Positions 44,262 to 52,816 of a stretch of DNA of 64,000 bases are shown piece by piece (positions within the stretch are counted from its first letter, which is position 1; each line of letters starts with the position of its first letter). The position numbers and the translations under genes are program-made. The notes beneath the pieces are model-generated. The model did not search any database. It worked only from the letters and a program-made list of their open reading frames with translations, and was not told where the DNA came from. Source of the stretch: Candidatus Caenarcanales bacterium (lineage in GTDB: Bacteria; Cyanobacteriota; Vampirovibrionia; LMEP-6097); assembly GCA_022447685.1 (NCBI GenBank), contig JAKVAO010000002.1, forward strand, positions 35,342 to 99,341. The letters run 5' to 3'.

Positions 44262-46185
44262 AGACAAGTACAGAAACCACAAGACCAATGAACATCATCA
44301 GTATATAACTCTGCACCTTACCACTCTGACTAAGTTTCAGAATCTCACCAACGAACTCTGAACCTCTCCAAGCAAGTCCATTAATCACAATTCCTTCTAT
44401 GAAAACTCTTTCTATAAGCTTCCATGAAATTCTAAAGAATGACATGAATAATGAAATTACAAACTCATAAGCTTCATCAATGTACCATTTGTTAACTGAA
44501 CCTTCATAGAGAGCAACAAATTTCTCTTTGAAGTAAACATTAACTGCTTTATCTTGCATATTAATAACTTTTACGTAGATTAGATAAGCACCTAAAGTAC
44601 CAAAAACAAAAGCAAAGAAAGGTAAGAAACCCATAGGCTGAGTAAGCTCGTGTAAGAAGAATTCTAAACCTGTTCCATGTGGATGGAAATGATGGTTGAA
44701 ATACTTCAGTAATGAATAATCCATCAACGGCGATCCCCAGAAACCGAGTATCACTGAAGGGATAGCAAGAACCATAAGTGGCACAGTAACAGCTAATGGC
44801 TGCTCATGTGGATGAGCGTGTCCTCTATACTCACCTTCAAAAGTCTTGAAGTAGATTCTAAACATATAGAAAGCTGTCAGTAGAGCCGTGAAAGTTCCAA
44901 TCCAGAATAGAGCTGGAGATACTTCGTAAGCTTTAGCGATAATCATATCTTTGGACCAAAAACCACTAAAGAAAGGCATTCCAGAAATAGACAAAGTACC
45001 AATTAAGAAAGTAATCGCTGTAATTGGCATGTATTTTCTAAGTCCACCCATTTCACGCATATCCTGCTCGTGGTGACAACCAAGTATCACTGAACCTGAA
45101 CCTAAGAACAGCATAGCTTTGAACATCGCGTGAGTGATCAAATGAAACATCGCAATATAAGGTGCACCAAGACCAACAGCCATAATCATATAACCAAGCT
45201 GTGAACATGTTGAATAGGCAAGAGCTTTTTTGATGTCGTTCTGCGTAAGCGCTATAGTCGCTGCGAAAATCGCAGTGATACCACCAATCCAAGCTATGAA
45301 AGTTAAAGCTCCTGAACCATCTATAGCACAGATAGGAAAAACTCTAACCATTAGATAAACACCTGCAGCTACCATAGTTGCAGCGTGAATCAATGCTGAA
45401 ATAGGAGTTGGACCTTCCATCGCATCAGGTAACCAAATATGTAACGGGAATTGCGCTGACTTAGCCATAGCTCCCATGAAAATCAAAATACCAATACTGG
45501 TAACTGAAACCCACCCAAGTATCTCTAGACCATTGTTCTGAATTGCAAAATTAATCGCTTCTTGAAGCTTAGAGAAAGACATAGTTGCGATATCAGGAGT
45601 CCAGAAGTCCTTAGTAAATGCATAAAGTAATATTAGTCCAACCAAGAAACCTGCATCACCAACACGGTTGGTTACAAATGCTTTCTTACAAGCATGTGCA
45701 GCACTAGGTTTATGCCACCAGAAACCAATAAGTAAGAAACTACAAACACCTACTAATTCCCAAAAGAAGTACATCTGGAAAAGGTTCGTTGAAATTACTA
45801 AACCTAACATCGAGAAAGTGAACAGAGATAAATATGAATAAAATCTAGTGTAGCCCTTATCTTCATCCATGTAGCCATGAGTGTAGATCTGGACGAGAAG
45901 ACTTACTAAAGTAACAGTAAGCAGCATACCAATAGCAAGCTGATCCACCATAAGACCTATCTCCAGGTGAAAATCTCCAGCCTTGATCCAGTTAAAGTTA
46001 GCTTCATATGGATGGTGACCATGAAAATTAAAAAATAGTAACAATGACTGAATAAAGCCTATAGCAACAGCGCTAATAGACAATCCCATTGATATTGCTC
46101 TGCTTTTATGGGTGAAAAACATTATTAATACCGCACTGATCAGTGGGTATATAGCAATTAACCAAGCATTTTCTACGTTAGTCAT
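44251..46185 (-). CDS. nuoL: NADH-quinone oxidoreductase subunit L
   Basis: A 644-residue proton-pumping antiporter-like membrane subunit of complex I, with about 15 or more membrane helices. Family marks include YMDEDKGYTRFYSYLSLFTFSMLGLV, WELVGVCSFLLIGFW, GAMAKSAQFPLHIWLPDAMEGPTPISALIHAATMVAAGVYL and the downstream HLITHAMFKAMLFLGSGSVI. The C-terminal lateral helix region is present. It stands alone, away from nuoB and nuoC. TACAAT about 15 nt before the ATG is the likely -10 box. It is convergent with the amidoligase-like gene. Confidence 0.96.
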   Translation of the reverse strand: MTNVENAWLIAIYPLISAVLIMFFTHKSRAISMGLSISAVAIGFIQSLLLFFNFHGHHPYEANFNWIKAGDFHLEIGLMVDQLAIGMLLTVTLVSLLVQIYTHGYMDEDKGYTRFYSYLSLFTFSMLGLVISTNLFQMYFFWELVGVCSFLLIGFWWHKPSAAHACKKAFVTNRVGDAGFLVGLILLYAFTKDFWTPDIATMSFSKLQEAINFAIQNNGLEILGWVSVTSIGILIFMGAMAKSAQFPLHIWLPDAMEGPTPISALIHAATMVAAGVYLMVRVFPICAIDGSGALTFIAWIGGITAIFAATIALTQNDIKKALAYSTCSQLGYMIMAVGLGAPYIAMFHLITHAMFKAMLFLGSGSVILGCHHEQDMREMGGLRKYMPITAITFLIGTLSISGMPFFSGFWSKDMIIAKAYEVSPALFWIGTFTALLTAFYMFRIYFKTFEGEYRGHAHPHEQPLAVTVPLMVLAIPSVILGFWGSPLMDYSLLKYFNHHFHPHGTGLEFFLHELTQPMGFLPFFAFVFGTLGAYLIYVKVINMQDKAVNVYFKEKFVALYEGSVNKWYIDEAYEFVISLFMSFFRISWKLIERVFIEGIVINGLAWRGSEFVGEILKLSQSGKVQSYILMMFIGLVVSVLVFMI

Positions 46186-46301
46186 AAGTAGTCACATTTC
46201 ATTGTAATGTAAAGTGCTGAAAAATACAAAACATAGTCAATTTTTATTAATATCTATCGTTGTATAATAGTAAGTAAAGCTTTTTCTAAACGAGGTGAAA
46301 T

Positions 46302-46622
46302 ATGGAGATGAAAAAACCAGATTTGGTAATGAAAAAGATTTTTGAAGGTAAATCCAATGATGAGTGCTTCACGTCATACACTTTAGATGATGAAGGTAAC
46401 AAAGTTGGCTTTATGAAGCTCGAAAACGGAGTCACTCTTACTGTAAAACAGATGATAGAGGGCAAAGTTGAGGTTAGCACCAGTTTTAAAGATATTTTTG
46501 TTATTTTTTCAAGAGACGATGAGCAAGATAAGCCTAAGAAAGAACTAATGTTCCCAGACGGTAAGGGTTTAATCTATGATTATGATAATGACTTCAATAT
46601 AACTGAAGTTAAGGCTGTTTAG
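46302..46622 (+). CDS. Hypothetical protein
   Basis: A 106-residue protein, mixed strand and helix (SYTLDDEGNKVGFMKLENGVTLTVKQMIEGKVEVSTSF), slightly acidic, cytoplasmic. Start from ATG at 46302 with GAGGTG upstream, and TATAAT at about 46264. The alternative ATG at 46308 is equally placed. Divergent from nuoL and ahead of the AAA ATPase palindromes. No family is recognised. Confidence 0.55.
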   Translation: MEMKKPDLVMKKIFEGKSNDECFTSYTLDDEGNKVGFMKLENGVTLTVKQMIEGKVEVSTSFKDIFVIFSRDDEQDKPKKELMFPDGKGLIYDYDNDFNITEVKAV

Positions 46623-46668
46623 TTTTGAGTATACTCTAAAGTTTTCGTGGTATATTTTGAGTATACTC
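46623..46668. promoter_or_regulatory. Paired palindromes TTTTGAGTATACTC upstream of the AAA ATPase gene
   Basis: The 14-mer occurs at 46623-46636 and 46655-46668, exactly 32 bp apart. Its core GAGTATACTC is a perfect 10-bp palindrome. The second copy ends 2 nt before the ATG at 46671, and TATATT 46651-46656 between them could be the -10 box. Two palindromes about three helical turns apart fit binding of a dimeric repressor, possibly the gene's own product. Confidence 0.6.
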
Positions 46669-46670
46669 GA

Positions 46671-47875
46671 ATGTATGAATTATTAGAAATTTATAACAGA
46701 TTGATAAGCAATTTTCAGGAACCTTATATAAGGTCTTTTTACGACAATTTTTGTTTTGATCACAGATTTATAGGCATAGTCGGACAGAGAGGTGTTGGCA
46801 AAACGTCTTTCATGCTTTATTACTTGAAAAAGTATTACCAAAACTCTGATCAAGCAGCCTATATCTCTGTTGATAATTTATACTTTTCACAAAATAGTTT
46901 GTTTGATTTTGTATCCCAGTTCTATAAAGAATATGCTGCTGAATTGATTTGCATTGATGAAATCCACAGATATGAAAACTGGAACCAAGAATTAAAAAAT
47001 ATCTATGACTCATTTCCCAAACTAAAAGTTATTTTTTCTGGTGCTCAAGTATAGATTTAATTCAAGGAAAATACGATCTGTCACGTAGAGTCGTTTTAAA
47101 AAAAATGTCTGGTTTTTCATTCAGAGAATTTCTAGAACTCAAACTCTGTCAAACTTTACCAATTTTAAAGTTAGAAGAAATACTGGAAGCCAAATATGAT
47201 AAATCTATTACTCAAATCCCTAGGCTGATTCACTACTTCAAAGAATACTTAGAATTTGGATTCTATCCGATTTTCACAGAGCTTAAAAACCAACAAATTT
47301 ACTCAGAGACCTTGATGAATATTATTGAAAAAGTAATATATGAAGATATCAGCAGCTTTTATTCATTGAAGACTAAAAATCTCAACAGCTTTAAAAAAAT
47401 ACTTTATTTTATTGCAAGCTCAAGCCCAGGTGGTTTTAGTATCAATAAACTTGCTAAAAATTTACAAAAAGATCACAGTACAGTTAGTGATTATTTAGAG
47501 ATGATGAGAGAAACCGGTTTACTAAGATATTTATTAAATGACAGTCAAGGACATTCTTTGATTAAACGAACAGAAAAAATATATTTTAATAATCCTAACC
47601 TAGTTTATGCAATTAATAACGCCATAGGTAAAGAAACAGACATAGGCTTAATACGTGAACTTTTTGTTTTAAGCAATCTAGAAGACTCTGGCTACAAATC
47701 TTTTTTCTCACGGGATGGAGATATAAAATGCCAAGACTATATTTTTGAAATAGGTGGAAAATCTAAGACTAAAAAACAAATCAAAAATGTTTCAAAATCT
47801 TTTCTCATCAAAGATAATATACTCACGGGGACTAAAGATTCTATCCCTATCTATCTTTTTGGTTTTTTGAGATAA
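46671..47875 (+). pseudogene. AAA_14/DUF4143-type ATPase, frameshifted
   Basis: The first frame from ATG 46671 encodes the ATPase core: Walker A GQRGVGKT (38-45) and Walker B ELICIDEIHRY. It ends at TAG 47052-47054 just after KVIFSGAQV. The expected continuation, SxDLIxGKYDLSRRVV, is present in another frame from 47048 (SIDLIQGKYDLSRRVVLKKMSGFSFREFLELK) and runs to TGA at 47875. It includes a helix-turn-helix-like stretch (INKLAKNLQKDHSTVSDYLEMMRETGLLRYL) and a DUF4143-type end. One missing base between 47043 and 47048 explains the break. A GTG at 46647 would encode the palindrome as protein, so ATG 46671 is preferred. The family is common and its function is unsettled. Confidence 0.8.
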
Positions 47876-47948
47876 TTTCTAGAAATTTTATAGGAATTAG
47901 CTTATAGTCTTTCTTAGCTTGAGTTTCATGCTATTAACAAATTACATC

Positions 47949-47978
47949 TTGACACATTTGCACAAAATGTATTAATAT
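47949..47978 (+). promoter_or_regulatory. Promoter of gene 48065
   Basis: TTGACA 47949-47954, an 18-nt spacer and TAATAT 47973-47978. The leader is about 80 nt and ends in a Shine-Dalgarno region, unlike the near-leaderless genes in this window. Confidence 0.5.
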
Positions 47979-48064
47979 TTTCTACTGTATTAAAATAATT
48001 TCAAAACTCAAAGTTTTTTATTTTGATAATTAATACAATGAAGGATTAATTAAAAAGGGAAAAT

Positions 48065-49651
48065 ATGAAAACCAGTAATAACGAAGCAGCAAATCAATAT
48101 GGTGTTAAAGATGTAGCTAGATTTCTTAGAAAAAGTGTAAAAAGTGGCATTGAGTCTGGTCAAAAACTCATACAGGAAAATAGACCAACAAGAGCTACAA
48201 TCGAAAATTTAAGTGAAAAAGCTGAAAAGAAAGCATTTCAAGTAATAGACTCCATAACTGGAACTAAATCAGAAGAAATAAAGAGCTCAATCCGAGATAT
48301 ATACAATGACGAAAATCTTAGCAAAGCAGAAAAAGGCGCTAAATTGACGTCATTAATACAAGAAGAAGTCAGAAAACCAGCTGAAGAGAATGTACCTAAA
48401 AATGCAATGAGTAAACTCTCACAAGCAGAGAATTTAGTTTTTTCTGCATTAAATGGAGCTGACAAATTAATTCATGGACCGAGTTCTGATAATTTAAATA
48501 TGCAGAACAGAAAAGAAAAGGCTCAAGAAAGTATAAACTCTGCAAGATCTCGAATGTCAAAACTTCCTATGTTAGGATTCCTCAAACCAAAAGCTCAAGA
48601 GACTTCAGCTATTACCTTAAGCAATCAAAAGCAAGAAGGTATAATCAATAATACTGACCAGACTTTAGAAGTAGAAGTATTAGGACCGGAAGAAACAGTA
48701 CCAAATAATACTAATATTGGTAAAGAAAAAGCTCAAACTATAATCCAAAATTGCGAAAATGGTGTCATAGTAACCCCTGCTCCAGAAAATTCAGATACAA
48801 AAGCTTTACCATCTAAAAGTGGAGAAAATATACCGGAGATTAATCAAGTAATCAACCCAGAAATTAAAGACTCTAAACCTTCTTATCAAAAGATTATTGA
48901 AACAGATTTAAACAGTAGAATTGCAAATTTAGATAATAAAGTCCAAGAAGAACAAGTACCTCTAATCACAATCCCTCACGAAAATTTAAATAAACAAGGT
49001 TCTGGTTCTTTGATCATGACAAGTACTAAAGGAGAAAAAGCTTATCAAGCTTATTTACAAAACCCAGAAAACTATAAAGCAAGTGATTATAAACCTAAGG
49101 ACAAAGAAGCGGGCTATGTAATTAATGTTAACGACTTACTTGAAAATCAAACTCATTACACTAATAAAAAAATTGAAACAGGTGTTATGCATGTTCCACC
49201 TAAAGCTCACAGAAATGGACATACTCCATTAGATCAACAAAATGTATTTGAGTCTGGACATAATTTAATTAAAAGTAATTCTCCAGGAGATGGGCATGAC
49301 AAGATAGAGATACCGGTATATGTAAATCAAGAAGAAATTGTAGCCACTGAAAATAAAAAACAGGTTACCAAAGAACAAGATTTAGGTTCAATGATGATTC
49401 CTACAGATGTATATGAAAAAACTGTTGTCAGGGGTGAATCTAATGATCAATCAACTGGACCCGCTACGAAAGAAGTAGCCACTGAAAATAAAAAAACAGC
49501 TCACAGTGTGGCGGAAATGCTCAAGCAAGGTAGAAAAAAATCAGAAGAAGTCAGTGGAACCAATGGTGACGGCAACGAAGCAACAAGTAACAAAAAAATC
49601 AATAAAAGGAAAAAACCAAATGGCTTCGGCAACTTCACTAAGGCAACCTAA
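48065..49651 (+). CDS. Hypothetical low-complexity protein
   Basis: A 528-residue protein without signal peptide, with AAAAAGGGAAAAT before the ATG. The N-terminal 190 residues are Lys/Ser-rich helix (KKAFQVIDSITGTKSEEIKSSIRDIYNDE); the rest is polar and probably disordered (Asn, Glu, Pro, Lys). A short repeat, VATENKK, occurs twice near residues 426 and 472, from a DNA repeat of about 22 nt. The end is very basic (SNKKINKRKKPNGFGNF). It overlaps the convergent FtsB-like gene by 14 nt. Possibly a secreted effector-type protein; that is a guess. Confidence 0.55.
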   Translation: MKTSNNEAANQYGVKDVARFLRKSVKSGIESGQKLIQENRPTRATIENLSEKAEKKAFQVIDSITGTKSEEIKSSIRDIYNDENLSKAEKGAKLTSLIQEEVRKPAEENVPKNAMSKLSQAENLVFSALNGADKLIHGPSSDNLNMQNRKEKAQESINSARSRMSKLPMLGFLKPKAQETSAITLSNQKQEGIINNTDQTLEVEVLGPEETVPNNTNIGKEKAQTIIQNCENGVIVTPAPENSDTKALPSKSGENIPEINQVINPEIKDSKPSYQKIIETDLNSRIANLDNKVQEEQVPLITIPHENLNKQGSGSLIMTSTKGEKAYQAYLQNPENYKASDYKPKDKEAGYVINVNDLLENQTHYTNKKIETGVMHVPPKAHRNGHTPLDQQNVFESGHNLIKSNSPGDGHDKIEIPVYVNQEEIVATENKKQVTKEQDLGSMMIPTDVYEKTVVRGESNDQSTGPATKEVATENKKTAHSVAEMLKQGRKKSEEVSGTNGDGNEATSNKKINKRKKPNGFGNFTKAT

Positions 49652-49892
49652 GTAAAATCTCATTCTTATCAATCAAGCGAATATCTTCTCTAATCGCTTT
49701 TTTAATTGAAGATTCAGACTTATAATTCTTGATTTTGTCTTTAAGCGCTGCTTTTTTATCCAAAAGCTCACGCTTAGTCTGCTTTAGCTGCACATATTCA
49801 TAGGCATTCTGCAGCAAAGTAATCGTATTAATAAATATACTTTTAGTCACCGGAATTATAAGTAATAGTAAAAGTATTAATGATATCCGCAT
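49638..49892 (-). CDS. ftsB: FtsB/DivIC-like septum formation protein
   Basis: An 84-residue protein with one N-terminal membrane helix (RISLILLLLLIIPVTKSIF), a coiled-coil stretch (VQLKQTKRELLDKKAALKDKIKNYKSES), and a C-terminal IKKAIREDIRLIDKNEILLRL. This matches the FtsB/DivIC pattern of a short bitopic protein with a zipper and an A-RE-L-G-consensus near the end. It belongs to the divisome. Its neighbourhood with ffh and ftsZ supports the call. Identity is by layout, since the family is weakly conserved. Confidence 0.65.
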   Translation of the reverse strand: MRISLILLLLLIIPVTKSIFINTITLLQNAYEYVQLKQTKRELLDKKAALKDKIKNYKSESSIKKAIREDIRLIDKNEILLRLP

Positions 49893-49913
49893 TTTGCTAA
49901 AATTAATATTTCC

Positions 49914-51521
49914 ATGTTTAATCTATTAACTGATAAATTACAAGATAGCATACAGTTCCTCAGTGGACAGTCCAAAATCACTGAAGAAAATATAGACTCA
50001 ACTATCCAAGACATCCGTAAAGCTTTACTAGAAGCAGATGTCAGCTTAAGTGCGGTAAAACTTTTTATCTCTAGAGTTGAAGAAGAGGCACGCGGTGAGA
50101 AAGTCTTGCGCGGCGTCAAACCTGGTGAACAATTTGTAAAAATTATTAATGATTCATTGGTAGAGATTTTAGGTGGTGATCCTGAAGCTCCTGAAGAACA
50201 AGAAATTTCTACAGAACTCAATATCAACGTCAAAAAAGGCGAAACCAACTCTATCATGCTACTTGGTCTTCAAGGATCAGGTAAAACTACCAGCTCTGGA
50301 AAGCTAGCTGCAAGAATGAAAGAACAGGGTTTTAATGTACTTTTAGTTCCTTGTGACTTGCAAAGACCAGCTGCAATTAAGCAGTTGGAGATCTTAGCTG
50401 GAGATGCTGGAGTTGCTTTTCTTCAGATACCAGAAACTCAAGATCTTCTTAAAGTAGCTTCACTTGCTCAAGAAAAAATTAAAGCAGAAAATATAGATCT
50501 AGTTATCTATGACACCGCTGGTAGACTTCAGCTCGACAATGATCTAATGGCTCAGTTATTGCTTTTCGAAAAAGTAGTTAAGCCACAAGAGAAACTTCTA
50601 GTCGTAGACTCACTTATCGGACAGGAAGCAGCTAACGTCGCTAAAGCCTTCGATATGCAAATCGGAGTTACAGGTGTCATACTCTCGAAACTCGATAGTG
50701 ACACTCGTGGTGGTGCTGCACTTTCTATTGCAGAAGCTATACAAAAACCTATTAAACTTGCTTCAGTTGGAGAGAAATTAGACGATCTCGAAAACTTCTA
50801 CCCGAAAAGAATTGCCAACCGCATACTCGGCATGGGAGATATTCTCAGCCTAGTTGAGCAAGCTCAAAGAAAAATCGAAGAGGAAGAATCCAAACGCCTT
50901 GAAGCTGAATTAATGAAAGGGAACTTCAATTATGAAACTTTCCTTACAGCCCAGAATATGATGAACAAACTTGGTGACATGGGTTCTATCGCGAAGATGA
51001 TGGGAATGGGTTCTTTTCTCAAACAAATGGGACTCAATAGTAACCAACAAGAAGATTTAATGGAACAAAGCAAAACTAAAATGGCTAAATTCAAATCAGC
51101 TATTTCTAGTATGACCAAAAAAGAAAAAGTAAATCCATTACTTCTTTTCTCAGATGCTAGCGCCCGCTCACGTAAAGAAAGAATCGCCAAAGGTGCAGGC
51201 ATGAAACTAAGCAATGTTGATCAAATGGTTTCCGAGTTCAACAAGATGAACAAAATGTTTAAATCTATTATGCCGATGATGCAAATGTTCCAAGAAGGAA
51301 ATTCAGCTGACTCAAATTCGAATCCTTTGGATCAAAATATGGACTTAAGCTCTATGCAAAATATGCTCGATCCTATGGCTATGATGCAAAATATGGGTCT
51401 TAATAAAAAACAAAGAAAAATGATGGAACAAATGGACCCAAACTCCAGTCATAAGAAAAGTTCACAGAAAATCAAAAAAGGTGCAAAACCTAAAGTTAAG
51501 GGATTCAAAAATTTTTCGTAA
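49914..51521 (+). CDS. ffh: Signal recognition particle protein Ffh
   Basis: A 535-residue GTPase of SRP, slightly longer than the usual 450. N domain about 1-95, G domain from 100 with GLQGSGKTTSSGKLA (about 118), then DLQRPAAIKQLE, YDTAGRLQ, TKLD-type LSKLDSDTRGGAALS, and the M domain (NYETFLTAQNMMNKLGDMGSIAKMM) rich in Met. The C-terminal tail is extended and Met/Lys-rich. It binds signal peptides with the SRP RNA and docks with FtsY. TAAAAT (49898-49903, preceded by TGC) ends 10 nt before the ATG, so the leader is very short. Confidence 0.96.
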   Translation: MFNLLTDKLQDSIQFLSGQSKITEENIDSTIQDIRKALLEADVSLSAVKLFISRVEEEARGEKVLRGVKPGEQFVKIINDSLVEILGGDPEAPEEQEISTELNINVKKGETNSIMLLGLQGSGKTTSSGKLAARMKEQGFNVLLVPCDLQRPAAIKQLEILAGDAGVAFLQIPETQDLLKVASLAQEKIKAENIDLVIYDTAGRLQLDNDLMAQLLLFEKVVKPQEKLLVVDSLIGQEAANVAKAFDMQIGVTGVILSKLDSDTRGGAALSIAEAIQKPIKLASVGEKLDDLENFYPKRIANRILGMGDILSLVEQAQRKIEEEESKRLEAELMKGNFNYETFLTAQNMMNKLGDMGSIAKMMGMGSFLKQMGLNSNQQEDLMEQSKTKMAKFKSAISSMTKKEKVNPLLLFSDASARSRKERIAKGAGMKLSNVDQMVSEFNKMNKMFKSIMPMMQMFQEGNSADSNSNPLDQNMDLSSMQNMLDPMAMMQNMGLNKKQRKMMEQMDPNSSHKKSSQKIKKGAKPKVKGFKNFS

Positions 51522-51527
51522 AATCTC

Positions 51528-51556
51528 TTGACGAGATTGTTATATAGCTTTAGTAT
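51528..51556 (+). promoter_or_regulatory. ftsZ promoter
   Basis: TTGACG 51528-51533, a 17-nt spacer, TAGTAT 51551-51556, then 8 nt to the ftsZ ATG. Predicted transcript starts at or next to the start codon. It lies in the 43-nt gap after ffh. Confidence 0.65.
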
Positions 51557-51564
51557 GAGGCTAT

Positions 51565-52803
51565 ATGAATTTTGAGTATTTAGAAAATCAGTCAGGCGCT
51601 AATATAAAGGTATTTGGTACAGGGGGAGCTGGTTGTAATGCTGTAAATGGCATGATCCAATCTGGTTTATCTTCTGTAGAATTTTGGGTAGCCAATACAG
51701 ACATTCAGGCCCTGAAAAATTCTCAAACCGCTAATCAAATTCAACTTGGTTCTAAATTAACTAGAGGTCTAGGTGCAGGTGGTAATCCTGAACAAGGAAG
51801 AAGTGCTGCTGAAGAGAGTAAAGAAGAAATCAAAGCTGCTCTTGAAGGAGCTGACATGGTATTCATCACTGCCGGAATGGGTGGTGGAACTGGTACTGGT
51901 AGTTCTTGTGTTATCGCTGATGTTGCAAAAGAGCTAGGCATCTTAGTTGTAGGTGTAGTTACTAAACCGTTTAGCTTCGAAGGAAGAAAAAGAGTTAAAT
52001 TAGCAAGCGAAGGAATTGAAGAGCTTAAAGAAAAAGTTGATGCTTTAATCATTATCCCTAACGATCGTTTACTTGATATCACAGAGAGACAAACAAGCAT
52101 GTCTGCTGCTTTCTCTCTTGCTGACAATGTTTTATTACAAGGTGTTCAAGGCATTAGTGATATCATCACTGTTCCAGGTCTTATCAACGTTGACTTTGCT
52201 GACGTTAAAAGCGTAATGCTTTCAGCTGGTAATGCCATCATGGGTATGGGTAAAGCTTCTGGTGAAGGTAGAGCAATTGAAGCTGCTAAGCAAGCTATCA
52301 ACTCTCCACTTCTAGAAAACACTATCAAAGGTGCTACTGGAATCATCTTCAACGTTACTGGTGGTTCTGACCTTACACTTCACGAAGTAAACGAAGCTGC
52401 TGAGTCAATCTACGACGAAGTTTCTGAAGATGCAAATATTATCATCGGTGCAGTTATCGATGAAAGAATGCAAGGTGAAATTCAAATCACTGTGATTGCA
52501 ACTGGTTTCACTGCTGCAGAAACAAATGAACCTAAAACTTTTTCAGCTTCAGTAGCGAGGGAGGTGAAGTCCCCTTTTTCCTCTTTGATTGGAAGCACTT
52601 TCGGAGGAGGATCTTCAAATAGTAATTCTAACTCTGGTAGTTCTAACAATCTATTCTTCTCTAAAGATAGTTTCAATAAAGGAAACATAAAAACTAGTAT
52701 CACTTCATCTGAGACTTCTTCTAAGGTGAGAACTGACATGAAGGTTCGTGAGAAAAAACAAAACGATCCAGTTGATCTTCCTGAATTCTTAAAACTTAAG
52801 TAA
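51565..52803 (+). CDS. ftsZ: Cell division protein FtsZ
   Basis: A 412-residue tubulin-like GTPase. GTP-binding motifs: [16 protein letters not shown] near the N-terminus and [11 protein letters not shown] at about 104-114. [13 protein letters not shown] and the NDRLL region ([11 protein letters not shown]) follow. The C-terminal linker is short and Ser/Asn-rich, and the end peptide DLPEFLKLK fits the FtsZ tail that binds FtsA or other membrane tethers. The gene is not in a dcw cluster: no ftsA or ftsQ beside it, only the FtsB-like gene nearby. It has its own promoter. Confidence 0.97.
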   Translation: MNFEYLENQSGANIKVFGTGGAGCNAVNGMIQSGLSSVEFWVANTDIQALKNSQTANQIQLGSKLTRGLGAGGNPEQGRSAAEESKEEIKAALEGADMVFITAGMGGGTGTGSSCVIADVAKELGILVVGVVTKPFSFEGRKRVKLASEGIEELKEKVDALIIIPNDRLLDITERQTSMSAAFSLADNVLLQGVQGISDIITVPGLINVDFADVKSVMLSAGNAIMGMGKASGEGRAIEAAKQAINSPLLENTIKGATGIIFNVTGGSDLTLHEVNEAAESIYDEVSEDANIIIGAVIDERMQGEIQITVIATGFTAAETNEPKTFSASVAREVKSPFSSLIGSTFGGGSSNSNSNSGSSNNLFFSKDSFNKGNIKTSITSSETSSKVRTDMKVREKKQNDPVDLPEFLKLK

Positions 52804-52816
52804 GCATAGAAAAATA

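Noticed and set aside
46647..46670. ATPase start at GTG 46647
   Set aside because: It would place the palindromic operator inside the coding region; ATG 46671 follows it and leads into a normal N-terminus.
49877..50257. 126-codon minus-strand ORF inside ffh
   Set aside because: It lies antisense to a conserved ffh region and has Ser/Leu-rich shadow composition; no ribosome site.
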